Assembly (NCBI GenBank): GCA_965372015.1
Contig: CBDVAP010000102.1
Coordinates: forward strand, 1 to 11,261
From: JACZSB01 sp965372015
GTDB lineage: Bacteria > Fidelibacterota > Marinisomatia > SCGC-AAA003-L08 > TS1B11
DNA: 11,261 nucleotides
Direction of reading: 5' to 3'
Below are positions 5,229-11,261 of the stretch, piece by piece. Each line of letters begins with the position of its first letter. The stretch's first letter is position 1. Below the pieces are notes generated by a model. The model was not told where the DNA came from, ran no database searches, and was given only the letters and a program-made list of their open reading frames with translations. Made by a program: the position numbers and the translations under genes.

Positions 5229-7100
5229 GTGCGACTATACTCAGGCTCTACACAGCAATTCATCACCGATACCCTTCAGAACCAGATTGCGGAAAAACTG
5301 CGTCTAGCATTCTTCGATCAATTCAGATATAATCCCTCCCCAAGTGAAGTGAACTCTTGGCGCAACTCCCTACGCGCTCTGCTCCTGGTATTGCAACAGG
5401 CTGATCTAACCGATCACGGAATTATTTTGGAATATCAACTTCCGCAGACCTCACGCCGGCTTGATGTGCTATTAACGGGACATGACCAAACCGGAAGTGA
5501 GAATGCAATTATTGTGGAATTAAAGCAGTGGGATAAAGCACAAGAAAGCCACCTACCAAATGAAGTCCTGACTTTTATTGGTGGGAATCTACGCGAGGTT
5601 CCGCACCCGGCCGTCCAAGTTGGTCAGTACCACCAATACCTTATTGATACGCACACTGCGTTCTACTCGGATAGCAATCCAATTCTATTGCAGGCTTGCT
5701 CCTATCTCCACAATTACAGTTACATCAATGAAGATGCCCTACTCTCCGCAAAATTCTCTACCGTTCTCCAGAAATATCCACTTTTCTCAGCCGATGATGT
5801 ACGCGACCTAGCCCAGTACCTGGACCAGAATCTAGGTCGTGGAAAGGGCCTTAGTATTCTTAATAAGGTTGAACAGAGCAAGCACCGACCTAGCCGAAAA
5901 CTGATGGATCACGTCGGCCAGGTCATTAAGGGTAATAGTGAGTATGTCTTGCTAGATGAACAACTGGTGGTCTATGATAAGGTATGCACGCTAGCAAAAG
6001 AGGGCTTCTCAGAGAAAAAGAAAAACGTTCTGATCATCAAAGGAGGCCCAGGAACAGGGAAATCGGTTATCGCATTAAACCTGATGGCTGATCTCTTACT
6101 AGAGGGCTTTAATGCTCATTATGCTACCGGATCAAGAGCATTTACTGAAACCTTACGCAAGGTCATTGGATCGCGGGGTGGAGTTCAATTCAAGTATTTC
6201 AACAGTTATCGCGATGCTGAGTACAATGAGATTGATGTTTTGATCGCAGATGAAGCCCATAGAATCCGCAAAACAAGTGATAATAGGTATACCCGAAAAT
6301 CTGATCGTACCGATATCGCTCAAATTAATGAATTATTAAATGCTGCGAAATTGGCAGTGTTTTTCATAGATGATGACCAAGTTGTCCGTCCGAACGAGAT
6401 TGGCTCGGTTCAATATATCAGACAATACGCAGAACAAGCCAATTGCCAGGTAGCTGAGTATGAGCTCGAAGCTCAATTCAGATGCAGCGGTTCAGATGCA
6501 TTCGTGAATTGGATCAACAACACCTTGGGGATCAGAAAAACAGCCAACGCGATTTGGGAGAGTAAGGATGAGTTTGATTTTCAAATTCTTGACAGCCCAC
6601 TGGCTGTTGAGAAAGCCATCAAAGTCAAAATTGCTGAGGGCTCGACGGGAAGAATGACGGCTGGATTCTGTTGGCAATGGTCCAAGCCAACAAAAGATGG
6701 CGACCTAGTAGATGATGTTGTTATAAACGGCTATAAACGTCCTTGGAATGCAAAGCCAGATGCAGGCCGGCTAGCACCGGGAATTCCAAAATCGAATTTC
6801 TGGGCATATGACCCTGAAGGCATCAATCAAATTGGGTGTATCTACACGGCCCAGGGCTTCGAATTTGACTATGTAGGAGTCATATTTGGAAAGGACTTGA
6901 TCCATGATCTCGATGTTGGCGGCTGGACCGGTGATAGATCCGAATCCCATGATTCGGTTGTGAAACGCTCGGGAGATCAATTCATTGAACTGGTTAAAAA
7001 TACATATAGAGTACTCTTTTCCCGAGGAATGAAGGGGTGTTACGTTCATTTTATAGATAAGGATACTGAGAGGTTCTTCCGAAGCAGGATCGAGTCCTGA
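5229..7100 (+). CDS. DUF2075 / Schlafen-group-3-type helicase with N-terminal PD-(D/E)xK-like nuclease domain
   Basis: A cytoplasmic superfamily-1-like NTPase of about 623 residues, normal for DUF2075 proteins. Numbering from GTG 5229: residues 60-105 carry a PD-(D/E)xK-like signature, with Asp79 in RRLDVLL and Glu97-x-Lys99 in IIVELKQW. Then come Walker A GGPGTGKS (272-279), Walker B LIADEAH (338-344), FFIDDDQ (378-384), QFRCSGS (416-422), YTAQGFEFDYVGV (539-551) and the arginine-finger-like RVLFSRG (594-600). All helicase motifs look intact. Start choice: the frame is open from TTG 5172, but family members usually begin at the equivalent of MRLYSGS, and GTG 5229 has AGGA (5216-5219) nine nt upstream. 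Such proteins are often found singly in accessory or defence islands; the exact role is not established. A membrane protein gene follows 65 nt later. Confidence 0.92.
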   Translation: MRLYSGSTQQFITDTLQNQIAEKLRLAFFDQFRYNPSPSEVNSWRNSLRALLLVLQQADLTDHGIILEYQLPQTSRRLDVLLTGHDQTGSENAIIVELKQWDKAQESHLPNEVLTFIGGNLREVPHPAVQVGQYHQYLIDTHTAFYSDSNPILLQACSYLHNYSYINEDALLSAKFSTVLQKYPLFSADDVRDLAQYLDQNLGRGKGLSILNKVEQSKHRPSRKLMDHVGQVIKGNSEYVLLDEQLVVYDKVCTLAKEGFSEKKKNVLIIKGGPGTGKSVIALNLMADLLLEGFNAHYATGSRAFTETLRKVIGSRGGVQFKYFNSYRDAEYNEIDVLIADEAHRIRKTSDNRYTRKSDRTDIAQINELLNAAKLAVFFIDDDQVVRPNEIGSVQYIRQYAEQANCQVAEYELEAQFRCSGSDAFVNWINNTLGIRKTANAIWESKDEFDFQILDSPLAVEKAIKVKIAEGSTGRMTAGFCWQWSKPTKDGDLVDDVVINGYKRPWNAKPDAGRLAPGIPKSNFWAYDPEGINQIGCIYTAQGFEFDYVGVIFGKDLIHDLDVGGWTGDRSESHDSVVKRSGDQFIELVKNTYRVLFSRGMKGCYVHFIDKDTERFFRSRIES

Positions 7101-7165
7101 GGAGTACACAACTCAAGACTTTATCTAATTGCAGAATGGTCTATTTGAATTGAGAGCAACATTGA

Positions 7166-8209
7166 ATGACTAAGATTAGTTTTGGCAGAGGTGTCCAGTT
7201 TTTCCTGCGCGTCCTGGTGGGCTTGATAACCTTGGCGACAGCAGGGATCCTAATCGCTGCCTTGTATACTGGGCTGACCGATCTTTTCGGTCCCGAAATA
7301 CCGACAGGATACAAGGACAAAGATATTTATGAATTGTCATCTGAAAGTGAATTTCTTGAGTCTTTAAAGTATGTTGAGAGCGATTCGGCCTCATACAAGG
7401 ATGTTGGGCAAAGGGGCGTCCCGCCGATGGTCAGCTCTGAGATTATGGCCGAGCTTGAGCAATATCGATATTACAACAGCTGGAGATCAACCAAAGATTT
7501 CATTCTGCCAATATTTTGGCTAATAGTTGCGGTTGTGGCGATTGCCCCCCAAGCAATTTGGCTTTTTGGGAATTATGGTGGGATTACTTGGGACCAAAAG
7601 CCCAGTCTTATCCCCTGGTGGTTCTATCTCATAGCCTTTTTCTGTGTGCTTGGTGCCGTTTTATTCTATTGGAGTGGTTTAAAATTCTTCAGCCTTCCGT
7701 TGTTAGGTTTGGCAGCGTGGCAAGCTCAACAGATTCTAGACAGATATATGAACAAGAACGATCAGAGCACTCGCGAAGAGATTCAAAGTCTTAGGAAAAA
7801 AGCGGTAGCACCTTTAGTCCCTCAGGCCGATTCGCCCAGAACAATTCCAGATGATGTAATTGAACTTTGGCGACAAGCGGTTTGGCTAGCAAAAAACTTT
7901 CGTGAATTATGGCCAGGAGAGGGATTCAGGAAAAAGGACACCGACACCTATCTAGCTACCCTAGAGGAGTTTGGCAATTTCATAGATGAGCATTCTATAG
8001 CCCTCCCCGGCATGATTATGATTTCCGCGAAGAAACTAATTAGTGCAATCCATGAATACAAATCAGGGAAAGACTTGAGGTGGATTCCTCCATATGATCC
8101 TGAAAGTAGCCGGAAGGGTGGCAAGCAAATGACATCGGGGGCGAAGAATTTCAACAGAGCCTTTGGCGAGCTTCAACTAGCCATACGGGAAGAGTATGGG
8201 GTGCAATAA
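7166..8209 (+). CDS. three-TM membrane protein with large cytoplasmic C-terminal region, unknown family (347 aa)
   Basis: I do not recognise the family. Hydrophobic segments at about residues 12-36, 112-134 and 150-169 predict an inner-membrane protein. Residues 37-111 form a polar loop rich in Tyr, Glu and Ser. After the third segment, a stretch at 171-187 (FSLPLLGLAAWQ) may lie along the membrane. Residues 188-347 are soluble and helical (REEIQSLRKKA, DDVIELWRQAVWLAKNFRELW, FGELQLAIREEY), probably cytoplasmic. The ATG at 7166 has a weak GAGAG (7152-7156) nine nt upstream. It follows the DUF2075 gene by 65 nt on the same strand and shares its AT-rich composition, unlike the GC-rich gene after it, so the two probably arrived and act together (inference). 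The box TTGAATTGAGAG before it (7145-7156) resembles one before the helicase gene. Confidence 0.85.
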   Translation: MTKISFGRGVQFFLRVLVGLITLATAGILIAALYTGLTDLFGPEIPTGYKDKDIYELSSESEFLESLKYVESDSASYKDVGQRGVPPMVSSEIMAELEQYRYYNSWRSTKDFILPIFWLIVAVVAIAPQAIWLFGNYGGITWDQKPSLIPWWFYLIAFFCVLGAVLFYWSGLKFFSLPLLGLAAWQAQQILDRYMNKNDQSTREEIQSLRKKAVAPLVPQADSPRTIPDDVIELWRQAVWLAKNFRELWPGEGFRKKDTDTYLATLEEFGNFIDEHSIALPGMIMISAKKLISAIHEYKSGKDLRWIPPYDPESSRKGGKQMTSGAKNFNRAFGELQLAIREEYGVQ

Positions 8210-8454
8210 GAGTCTATTGCAGATCCAGCGCCAATTTGCACCGCCGAATTAGTTTAGAGATGGGGACCAGCCCAGTGACCTTAAAAGAAGCCATATACGA
8301 AGTTGGAGTCGGTAAAACCTCTCCATGTTGGGGAAATCACACAACACGCGCTCGCTGGGGGCATGCTGCCACCTGCCATCTGCTTCCGCTGACAATTCCT
8401 TGGAATGCCGTGACCGGGCTCCCTAGCTTTGGTCCCTCAGCCATTGAGTTGTTG
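8210..8454. other. composition boundary and leader of the acyltransferase gene
   Basis: A 245-bp stretch in which AT-rich island DNA gives way to GC-rich host DNA (about 8340). The acyltransferase frame is open back to an ATG at 8236, but that 73-codon extension is unlike the family N-terminus, contains odd Cys/Trp/His clusters and spans the composition boundary, so I treat it as non-coding. No clear promoter seen. Confidence 0.55.
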
Positions 8455-9249
8455 ATGAGCCTACTACCCTATACCGACGGCGTCTACCGTAGCGTTCCCC
8501 GGGACGTCCCCTGGTTCGCCCGGGCCTTCCCCGAACTGGCGTTCTATAGCCGCTACATCGGCACCGTACTGAAGGCCAGGACTAGGATCAAACGGGGCCG
8601 GTATAGCAGCGACGACTGGGCCGATAGCAGCCAGGAGGTGTTGCGGTCACTGGAGAGGGTTGGCGTACAGGTCGAGATCACCGGGATCAGGCACGTGGAG
8701 CAGCTGGCCGGCCCTTGTGTGGTGATCGCCAACCACATGAGCGTCCTGGAAACGAACGTGTTGCCGGGGATCATTCAGCCGGTGCGCCCGGTGACGTTCG
8801 TCGTCAAGCAGAGCCTGCTGGACTACCCCGTCTTCAAACATGTCATGCGCTCGTGCGACCCGATTGCAGTCACCCGCACCAATCCCCGCGGTGACCTGCG
8901 GGCTGTGCTCGAAGGCGGGACGGATAGGTTGCGTCGGGGCATCTCGATCATCGTTTTTCCGCAAACGACCCGGGCAGTGTCATTTGATCCGGCCAAGTTC
9001 ACCACCATCGGCGTCAAGTTGGCTCGCCGGGCGGGTGTGCCGGTGGTGCCCCTGGCCCTGTTGACCGACGCCTGGGGCAACGGCAAATATATAAAGGAGT
9101 TCGGCCGGATCGATGTCTCCAGGCAGGCCCATTTCGCATTTGGAGAGCCACTGCAAGTTCAAGGCCCGGGCGCCGATGAACATCAGGCCATCATCGACTT
9201 CATCAACGGGAAACTGCACCAGTGGCGGGCAGAACGAGGGGCCGATTGA
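8455..9249 (+). CDS. 1-acyl-sn-glycerol-3-phosphate acyltransferase-like (PlsC/LPLAT family), 264 aa
   Basis: Probably transfers an acyl chain to a lysophospholipid such as 1-acylglycerol-3-phosphate at the inner face of the membrane, for phospholipid synthesis. From ATG 8455: acyltransferase motif I is ANHMSVLET with catalytic His94 and Glu99 (HX4E in place of HX4D). Motif II-like RTNPRGDL follows, then motif III SIIVFPQTTR (FPQTTR at 168-173, in place of FPEGTR), then GVPVVPLAL. The FPQTTR and NHMS.LET pair marks a recognisable subfamily seen in several anaerobe-rich phyla. No strong transmembrane segment is visible. Start: the ATG gives a normal family length; the 8236 ATG would add an implausible 73 residues. 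Shine-Dalgarno is weak in both cases. GC-rich and in host style, so it is likely resident. Acyl substrate not predictable. Confidence 0.88.
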   Translation: MSLLPYTDGVYRSVPRDVPWFARAFPELAFYSRYIGTVLKARTRIKRGRYSSDDWADSSQEVLRSLERVGVQVEITGIRHVEQLAGPCVVIANHMSVLETNVLPGIIQPVRPVTFVVKQSLLDYPVFKHVMRSCDPIAVTRTNPRGDLRAVLEGGTDRLRRGISIIVFPQTTRAVSFDPAKFTTIGVKLARRAGVPVVPLALLTDAWGNGKYIKEFGRIDVSRQAHFAFGEPLQVQGPGADEHQAIIDFINGKLHQWRAERGAD

Positions 9250-9374
9250 CCCACCCACTTTAGCGCCTCCCTGAAAAAGCAGACGGTCTAATGATTTATC
9301 GTCCTTAACCGATATGGTAGTATGGCTGGCACTACATTTTCACCGGTCAACCGGATAGGTTTGGATGAAGCCCA
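9250..9374. other. intergenic gap with weak promoter candidate for the cysteine-cluster gene
   Basis: TTTATC (9295-9300), 17 nt, TAGTAT (9318-9323) is a possible sigma70 promoter for the next gene, about 50 nt upstream of its ATG. Match is modest (3 and 4 of 6). No terminator for the acyltransferase is visible. Confidence 0.3.
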
Positions 9375-9992
9375 ATGAAGATTCCTGATCGACGGCACTA
9401 TCCCCAGGAGGAACAATACTCCTGGCTGACGATAGTCCTTGATAGCTATGCCATTTGTGATGAGGAACTACAAAAGGAGATTTCCCGGGAAGAGGGCCAA
9501 CGGGGCGTCAAGGCAGCCTGTGCCAAGGGGTGCTATTTCTGTTGCCTGCATCATGATATCCCGGTCTCTGCGTCCGAGTTCATGGGCATCGCCTGGTACG
9601 CCTCCGAAATGCTTGACCCCGATGTTCGCGAGGGGCTTAGCAAGAAATTAGCAGCCCAGGCTTTCACTACCGGTTGCCCCTTTCTTTTGGATGGGGCCTG
9701 CTGCATATACCCGCTGCGCCCCCTCGCCTGCCGGGAATTTGTGGTCTACCGGGCTCCCTGCCTGGACGGCGAGGATCCTTACTTCTCCAGACCTGAAGAT
9801 ATGCACCCCGCCAATCCACAAAGAAAACTAAGGACGGCCTGGCGTTTACTTGATAGTCCGGTCTACGGCGATTTGACGAAGGAGAAGAAACTGGCCGCCA
9901 TTGAGGACGGGATCATGCATAAGAATATACCCGGCATGCATGAGATTGAATGGGGAATAATCATCGAGAATATGAGCAGTGTCCTTTTCTGA
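9375..9992 (+). CDS. YkgJ-family cysteine-cluster protein (205 aa)
   Basis: Belongs to the CxxCxxCC-type zinc- or iron-binding family (YkgJ/UPF0153), whose biochemical role is poorly defined. The N-terminal cluster is CAKGCYFCC (Cys49, 53, 56, 57), followed about 45 residues later by CPFLLDGACCIYPLRPLACR (Cys101, 109, 110, 119) and Cys129. That is the family arrangement 'C..C..CC ... CPfL..g.C.iY..RP..CR', complete here. No signal peptide or membrane segment, so probably cytoplasmic. A C-terminal extension (about 140-205) is acidic-basic and helical without recognised motif. The ATG at 9375 has GGA (9363-9365) nine nt upstream. It ends 10 bp before the stop of the convergent TrpF-like gene; the acyltransferase upstream is 125 bp away, so an operon is possible but not shown. 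Confidence 0.9.
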   Translation: MKIPDRRHYPQEEQYSWLTIVLDSYAICDEELQKEISREEGQRGVKAACAKGCYFCCLHHDIPVSASEFMGIAWYASEMLDPDVREGLSKKLAAQAFTTGCPFLLDGACCIYPLRPLACREFVVYRAPCLDGEDPYFSRPEDMHPANPQRKLRTAWRLLDSPVYGDLTKEKKLAAIEDGIMHKNIPGMHEIEWGIIIENMSSVLF

Positions 9993-10002
9993 ATCGGGCC
10001 AA

Positions 10003-10671
10003 TCAGGGGGAATTACTATCATCCGCCAACCCCTGCACTGTATGCATGAACTCCTTAAGCAATGGCTCATCCAGGTAGCCCTGGGGCCGCAGGCCCGAAC
10101 AAACGTCCACGGCGAACGGCTGCACCCGGGATATGGCCCCGGCTACGTTAGCGGGCCTTAGACCACCGGCCAGGAACACCGGGCAGGACACCGACCGGAC
10201 GATCTTCGCGCTTAAGTCCCAGTTGTGAACCCGCCCGGTGCCACCCAATTGCTTCACCGGCAGGTTCGGATTCCCTGAGTCCAGGAGGATGGCGTCCACC
10301 AGCGGCGCAACCCTGGCCGCCTCGTCCAGCGCATCGGGGCCGGTCACGTGTACTACCTGGACAATGGCAATGCCAGGAAGTTGTTCCCTTAGCCTACCGA
10401 GATGCTTTACGGTCATACGATCAACCAGTTGGAGGGTGTTTACCCGCGCCGACCGCTGTTGTGCGATGATGGCGTCCGGGTCCTGCCGGCTGGTGAGCAG
10501 AAAGGAACCGATAGCCGGAGGTAGGGACCGGGCGATCTCACGGATTCGCTCGTCAGAGATCACACCGGCGCCGCTGGGCATCTGAGAAACCAAACCTATG
10601 GCCTGGGCGCCGTAATGAATTGCGAGACGGGCCTCCTCCACCGAACCGATGCAACAGATCTTTATACGCAT
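10003..10671 (-). CDS. TrpF-like (phosphoribosylanthranilate isomerase family) (beta/alpha)8-barrel protein, 222 aa
   Basis: TrpF isomerises phosphoribosylanthranilate in tryptophan synthesis. Numbering from ATG 10669-10671: RIKICC gives catalytic Cys6, LLDSG carries the general acid Asp, GGTGRVHNWDLS and FLAGGLRPANVAGAI form the phosphate-binding end, and VDVCSGL matches the family's VDVSSGV. However, the Arg expected after strand 2 (Arg36 in Thermotoga TrpF, in 'SxRYIS') is replaced by SGAGVIS, and the usual 'GxKD' after VDVSSGV is GYLDEP. No other trp gene is in sight. It may therefore be a paralogue with another substrate. The frame extends to an ATG at 10758, but that overlaps a good -10 hexamer; ATG 10671 matches the family start and has GGGGGCGG just upstream. 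Convergent with the YkgJ-type gene; downstream of, but promoted separately from, the Cfa gene. Confidence 0.87.
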   Translation of the reverse strand: MRIKICCIGSVEEARLAIHYGAQAIGLVSQMPSGAGVISDERIREIARSLPPAIGSFLLTSRQDPDAIIAQQRSARVNTLQLVDRMTVKHLGRLREQLPGIAIVQVVHVTGPDALDEAARVAPLVDAILLDSGNPNLPVKQLGGTGRVHNWDLSAKIVRSVSCPVFLAGGLRPANVAGAISRVQPFAVDVCSGLRPQGYLDEPLLKEFMHTVQGLADDSNSP

Positions 10672-10848
10672 GCCGCCCCCCATAGCGTGATTCTCACATC
10701 GGACAGTGCACCAGGATACTGCTCCTTGTGAGTATAGCCCTCGTATGGCATGGATCAATATAAGTTGTTAACTTGATTCCGCCAACCCCTTTTGAGCAGG
10801 TGAACCGACGGGAGCGGCTTTAGTCTTGAACTGGAATCGGCCAAGGGT
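10672..10848. other. intergenic region between Cfa-like and TrpF-like genes
   Basis: A 177-bp gap on a shared strand direction. Besides the promoter above I see no gene or strong terminator hairpin for the upstream Cfa gene. Confidence 0.5.
10757..10785 (-). promoter_or_regulatory. sigma70-type promoter for the TrpF-like gene
   Basis: On the minus strand TTGGCG (10780-10785), exactly 17 nt, TATATT (10757-10762): 4 of 6 and 5 of 6 to consensus. A start near 10750 leaves a leader of about 80 nt before the ATG. The spacer holds AAGTTAACAACTT (10763-10775), arms AAGTT/AACTT, a possible operator. Position argues against the upstream ATG at 10758. Confidence 0.55.
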
Positions 10849-11261
10849 TCAGTTCAGGCGACAGTTCGGTTGGCGGCGCCCCGGCTTGGTGAGCACTATT
10901 TGCCACAGCTGCTCGACTCGATAGCGGAAACCGCCGGCGGCGCTGTTGAGGTACAGCCGCCACATACGCCGAAAGCGCTCGTCGTAGGCTTTTTTCAGAG
11001 TGTCCCAGGCAGCCTCGAAGTTGGCGTACCAGGCCGCCAGCGTACGCTCGTAATCCGGCCCAAAATTGTGCCAATCCTCCATCACTAACCGGCCCTCCAT
11101 AGCCTTACCTATTTGGGCGATAGAGGGTATCATGCTGTTGGGGAAAATGTACTTCTGTAACCAGCGGTTGACATAGGTGACGCTGCTATTACTACCGATA
11201 GTGTGGAGCAGGGCGATGCCATCCTCCTTGAGGCAGCGGGCGGTGATCTCCATGTATGTGT
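10849..11261 (-). CDS. cfa: cyclopropane-fatty-acyl-phospholipid synthase family methyltransferase, C-terminal part
   Basis: Cfa-type enzymes add a methylene or methyl group from S-adenosylmethionine to double bonds of membrane phospholipid chains. The frame runs off the right edge (reading T-Y-M-E at the border), so the SAM-binding N-terminal two thirds are missing and the Met at 11253 is internal. The 137 residues here match the family's C-terminal part in order: ARCLKEDGIALLHTIG, WLQKYIFPNSMIPSIAQI, VMEDWHNFGPDYERTLAAWYANF, and AYDERFRRMWRLYLNSAAGGFR..VEQLWQIVLTK. The glutamate/aspartate of MEDW.NFG.DYE and the YxxYLxxxAAGF-like tail are conserved. It ends with a short Arg/Asn-rich tail at TGA 10849-10851. 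With the acyltransferase it points to local membrane lipid genes, though they are on opposite strands and 1.6 kb apart. Confidence 0.93.
   Translation of the reverse strand, partial: TYMEITARCLKEDGIALLHTIGSNSSVTYVNRWLQKYIFPNSMIPSIAQIGKAMEGRLVMEDWHNFGPDYERTLAAWYANFEAAWDTLKKAYDERFRRMWRLYLNSAAGGFRYRVEQLWQIVLTKPGRRQPNCRLN

Noticed and set aside
8236..8454. N-terminal extension of the acyltransferase from ATG 8236
   Set aside because: It adds 73 residues unlike the family and spans the composition boundary; the ATG at 8455 gives a normal length.
10672..10758. N-terminal extension of the TrpF-like protein
   Set aside because: The upstream ATG overlaps a good -10 element, and the family starts at the MRIKIC equivalent.

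Overview
This is a GC-rich bacterial chromosome fragment interrupted by a more AT-rich accessory stretch. The host genes at both ends are a Lon protease, a tRNA-Val, a lysophospholipid-type acyltransferase, a YkgJ-type cysteine-cluster protein, a TrpF-like barrel and a cyclopropane-fatty-acid synthase. They suit a free-living environmental bacterium. Chloroflexota (Dehalococcoidia-like) is possible, but this is a weak guess from gene flavour, not something the sequence proves. The tRNA does not encode its CCA end.

Layout. Positions 2-1618 (+) hold the C-terminal two thirds of Lon. tRNA-Val(TAC) follows only 16 nt after its stop. Facing it at 1791-2351 (-) is a small soluble protein resembling DUF5610 proteins. 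Positions 2352-2940 form a gene-free, repeat-rich stretch with two different 7-bp-periodic tandem arrays and several GC-rich palindromes.

At 2940-4971 lies a degenerate IS1595-family element. It has 28-bp imperfect terminal inverted repeats and a candidate 8-bp target duplication (CTTATAAG). Its transposase is broken by two in-frame stops. A 46-residue Lys-rich companion ORF starting at TTG sits just downstream, and a convergent 154-residue passenger gene (coiled coil plus predicted winged helix) completes the element. A short direct repeat occurs on both sides of the element, so the intergenic DNA around it is itself made of dispersed repeat pieces.

Positions 5229-8209 (+) hold an AT-richer two-gene module: a DUF2075/Schlafen-group-3-type helicase with an N-terminal PD-(D/E)xK-like nuclease signature, then a three-TM membrane protein of unknown family. 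This pair is the best candidate for an uncharacterised accessory, possibly defence-related, system.

From about 8340 the GC-rich host background returns: acyltransferase (8455-9249, +), cysteine-cluster protein (9375-9992, +), convergent TrpF homologue (10003-10671, -) with a good sigma70-type promoter, and the C-terminal part of a cyclopropane-fatty-acyl-phospholipid synthase (10849-11261, -) running off the window. The TrpF homologue keeps the catalytic Cys and Asp but seems to lack the anthranilate-binding Arg, so its real substrate is open.
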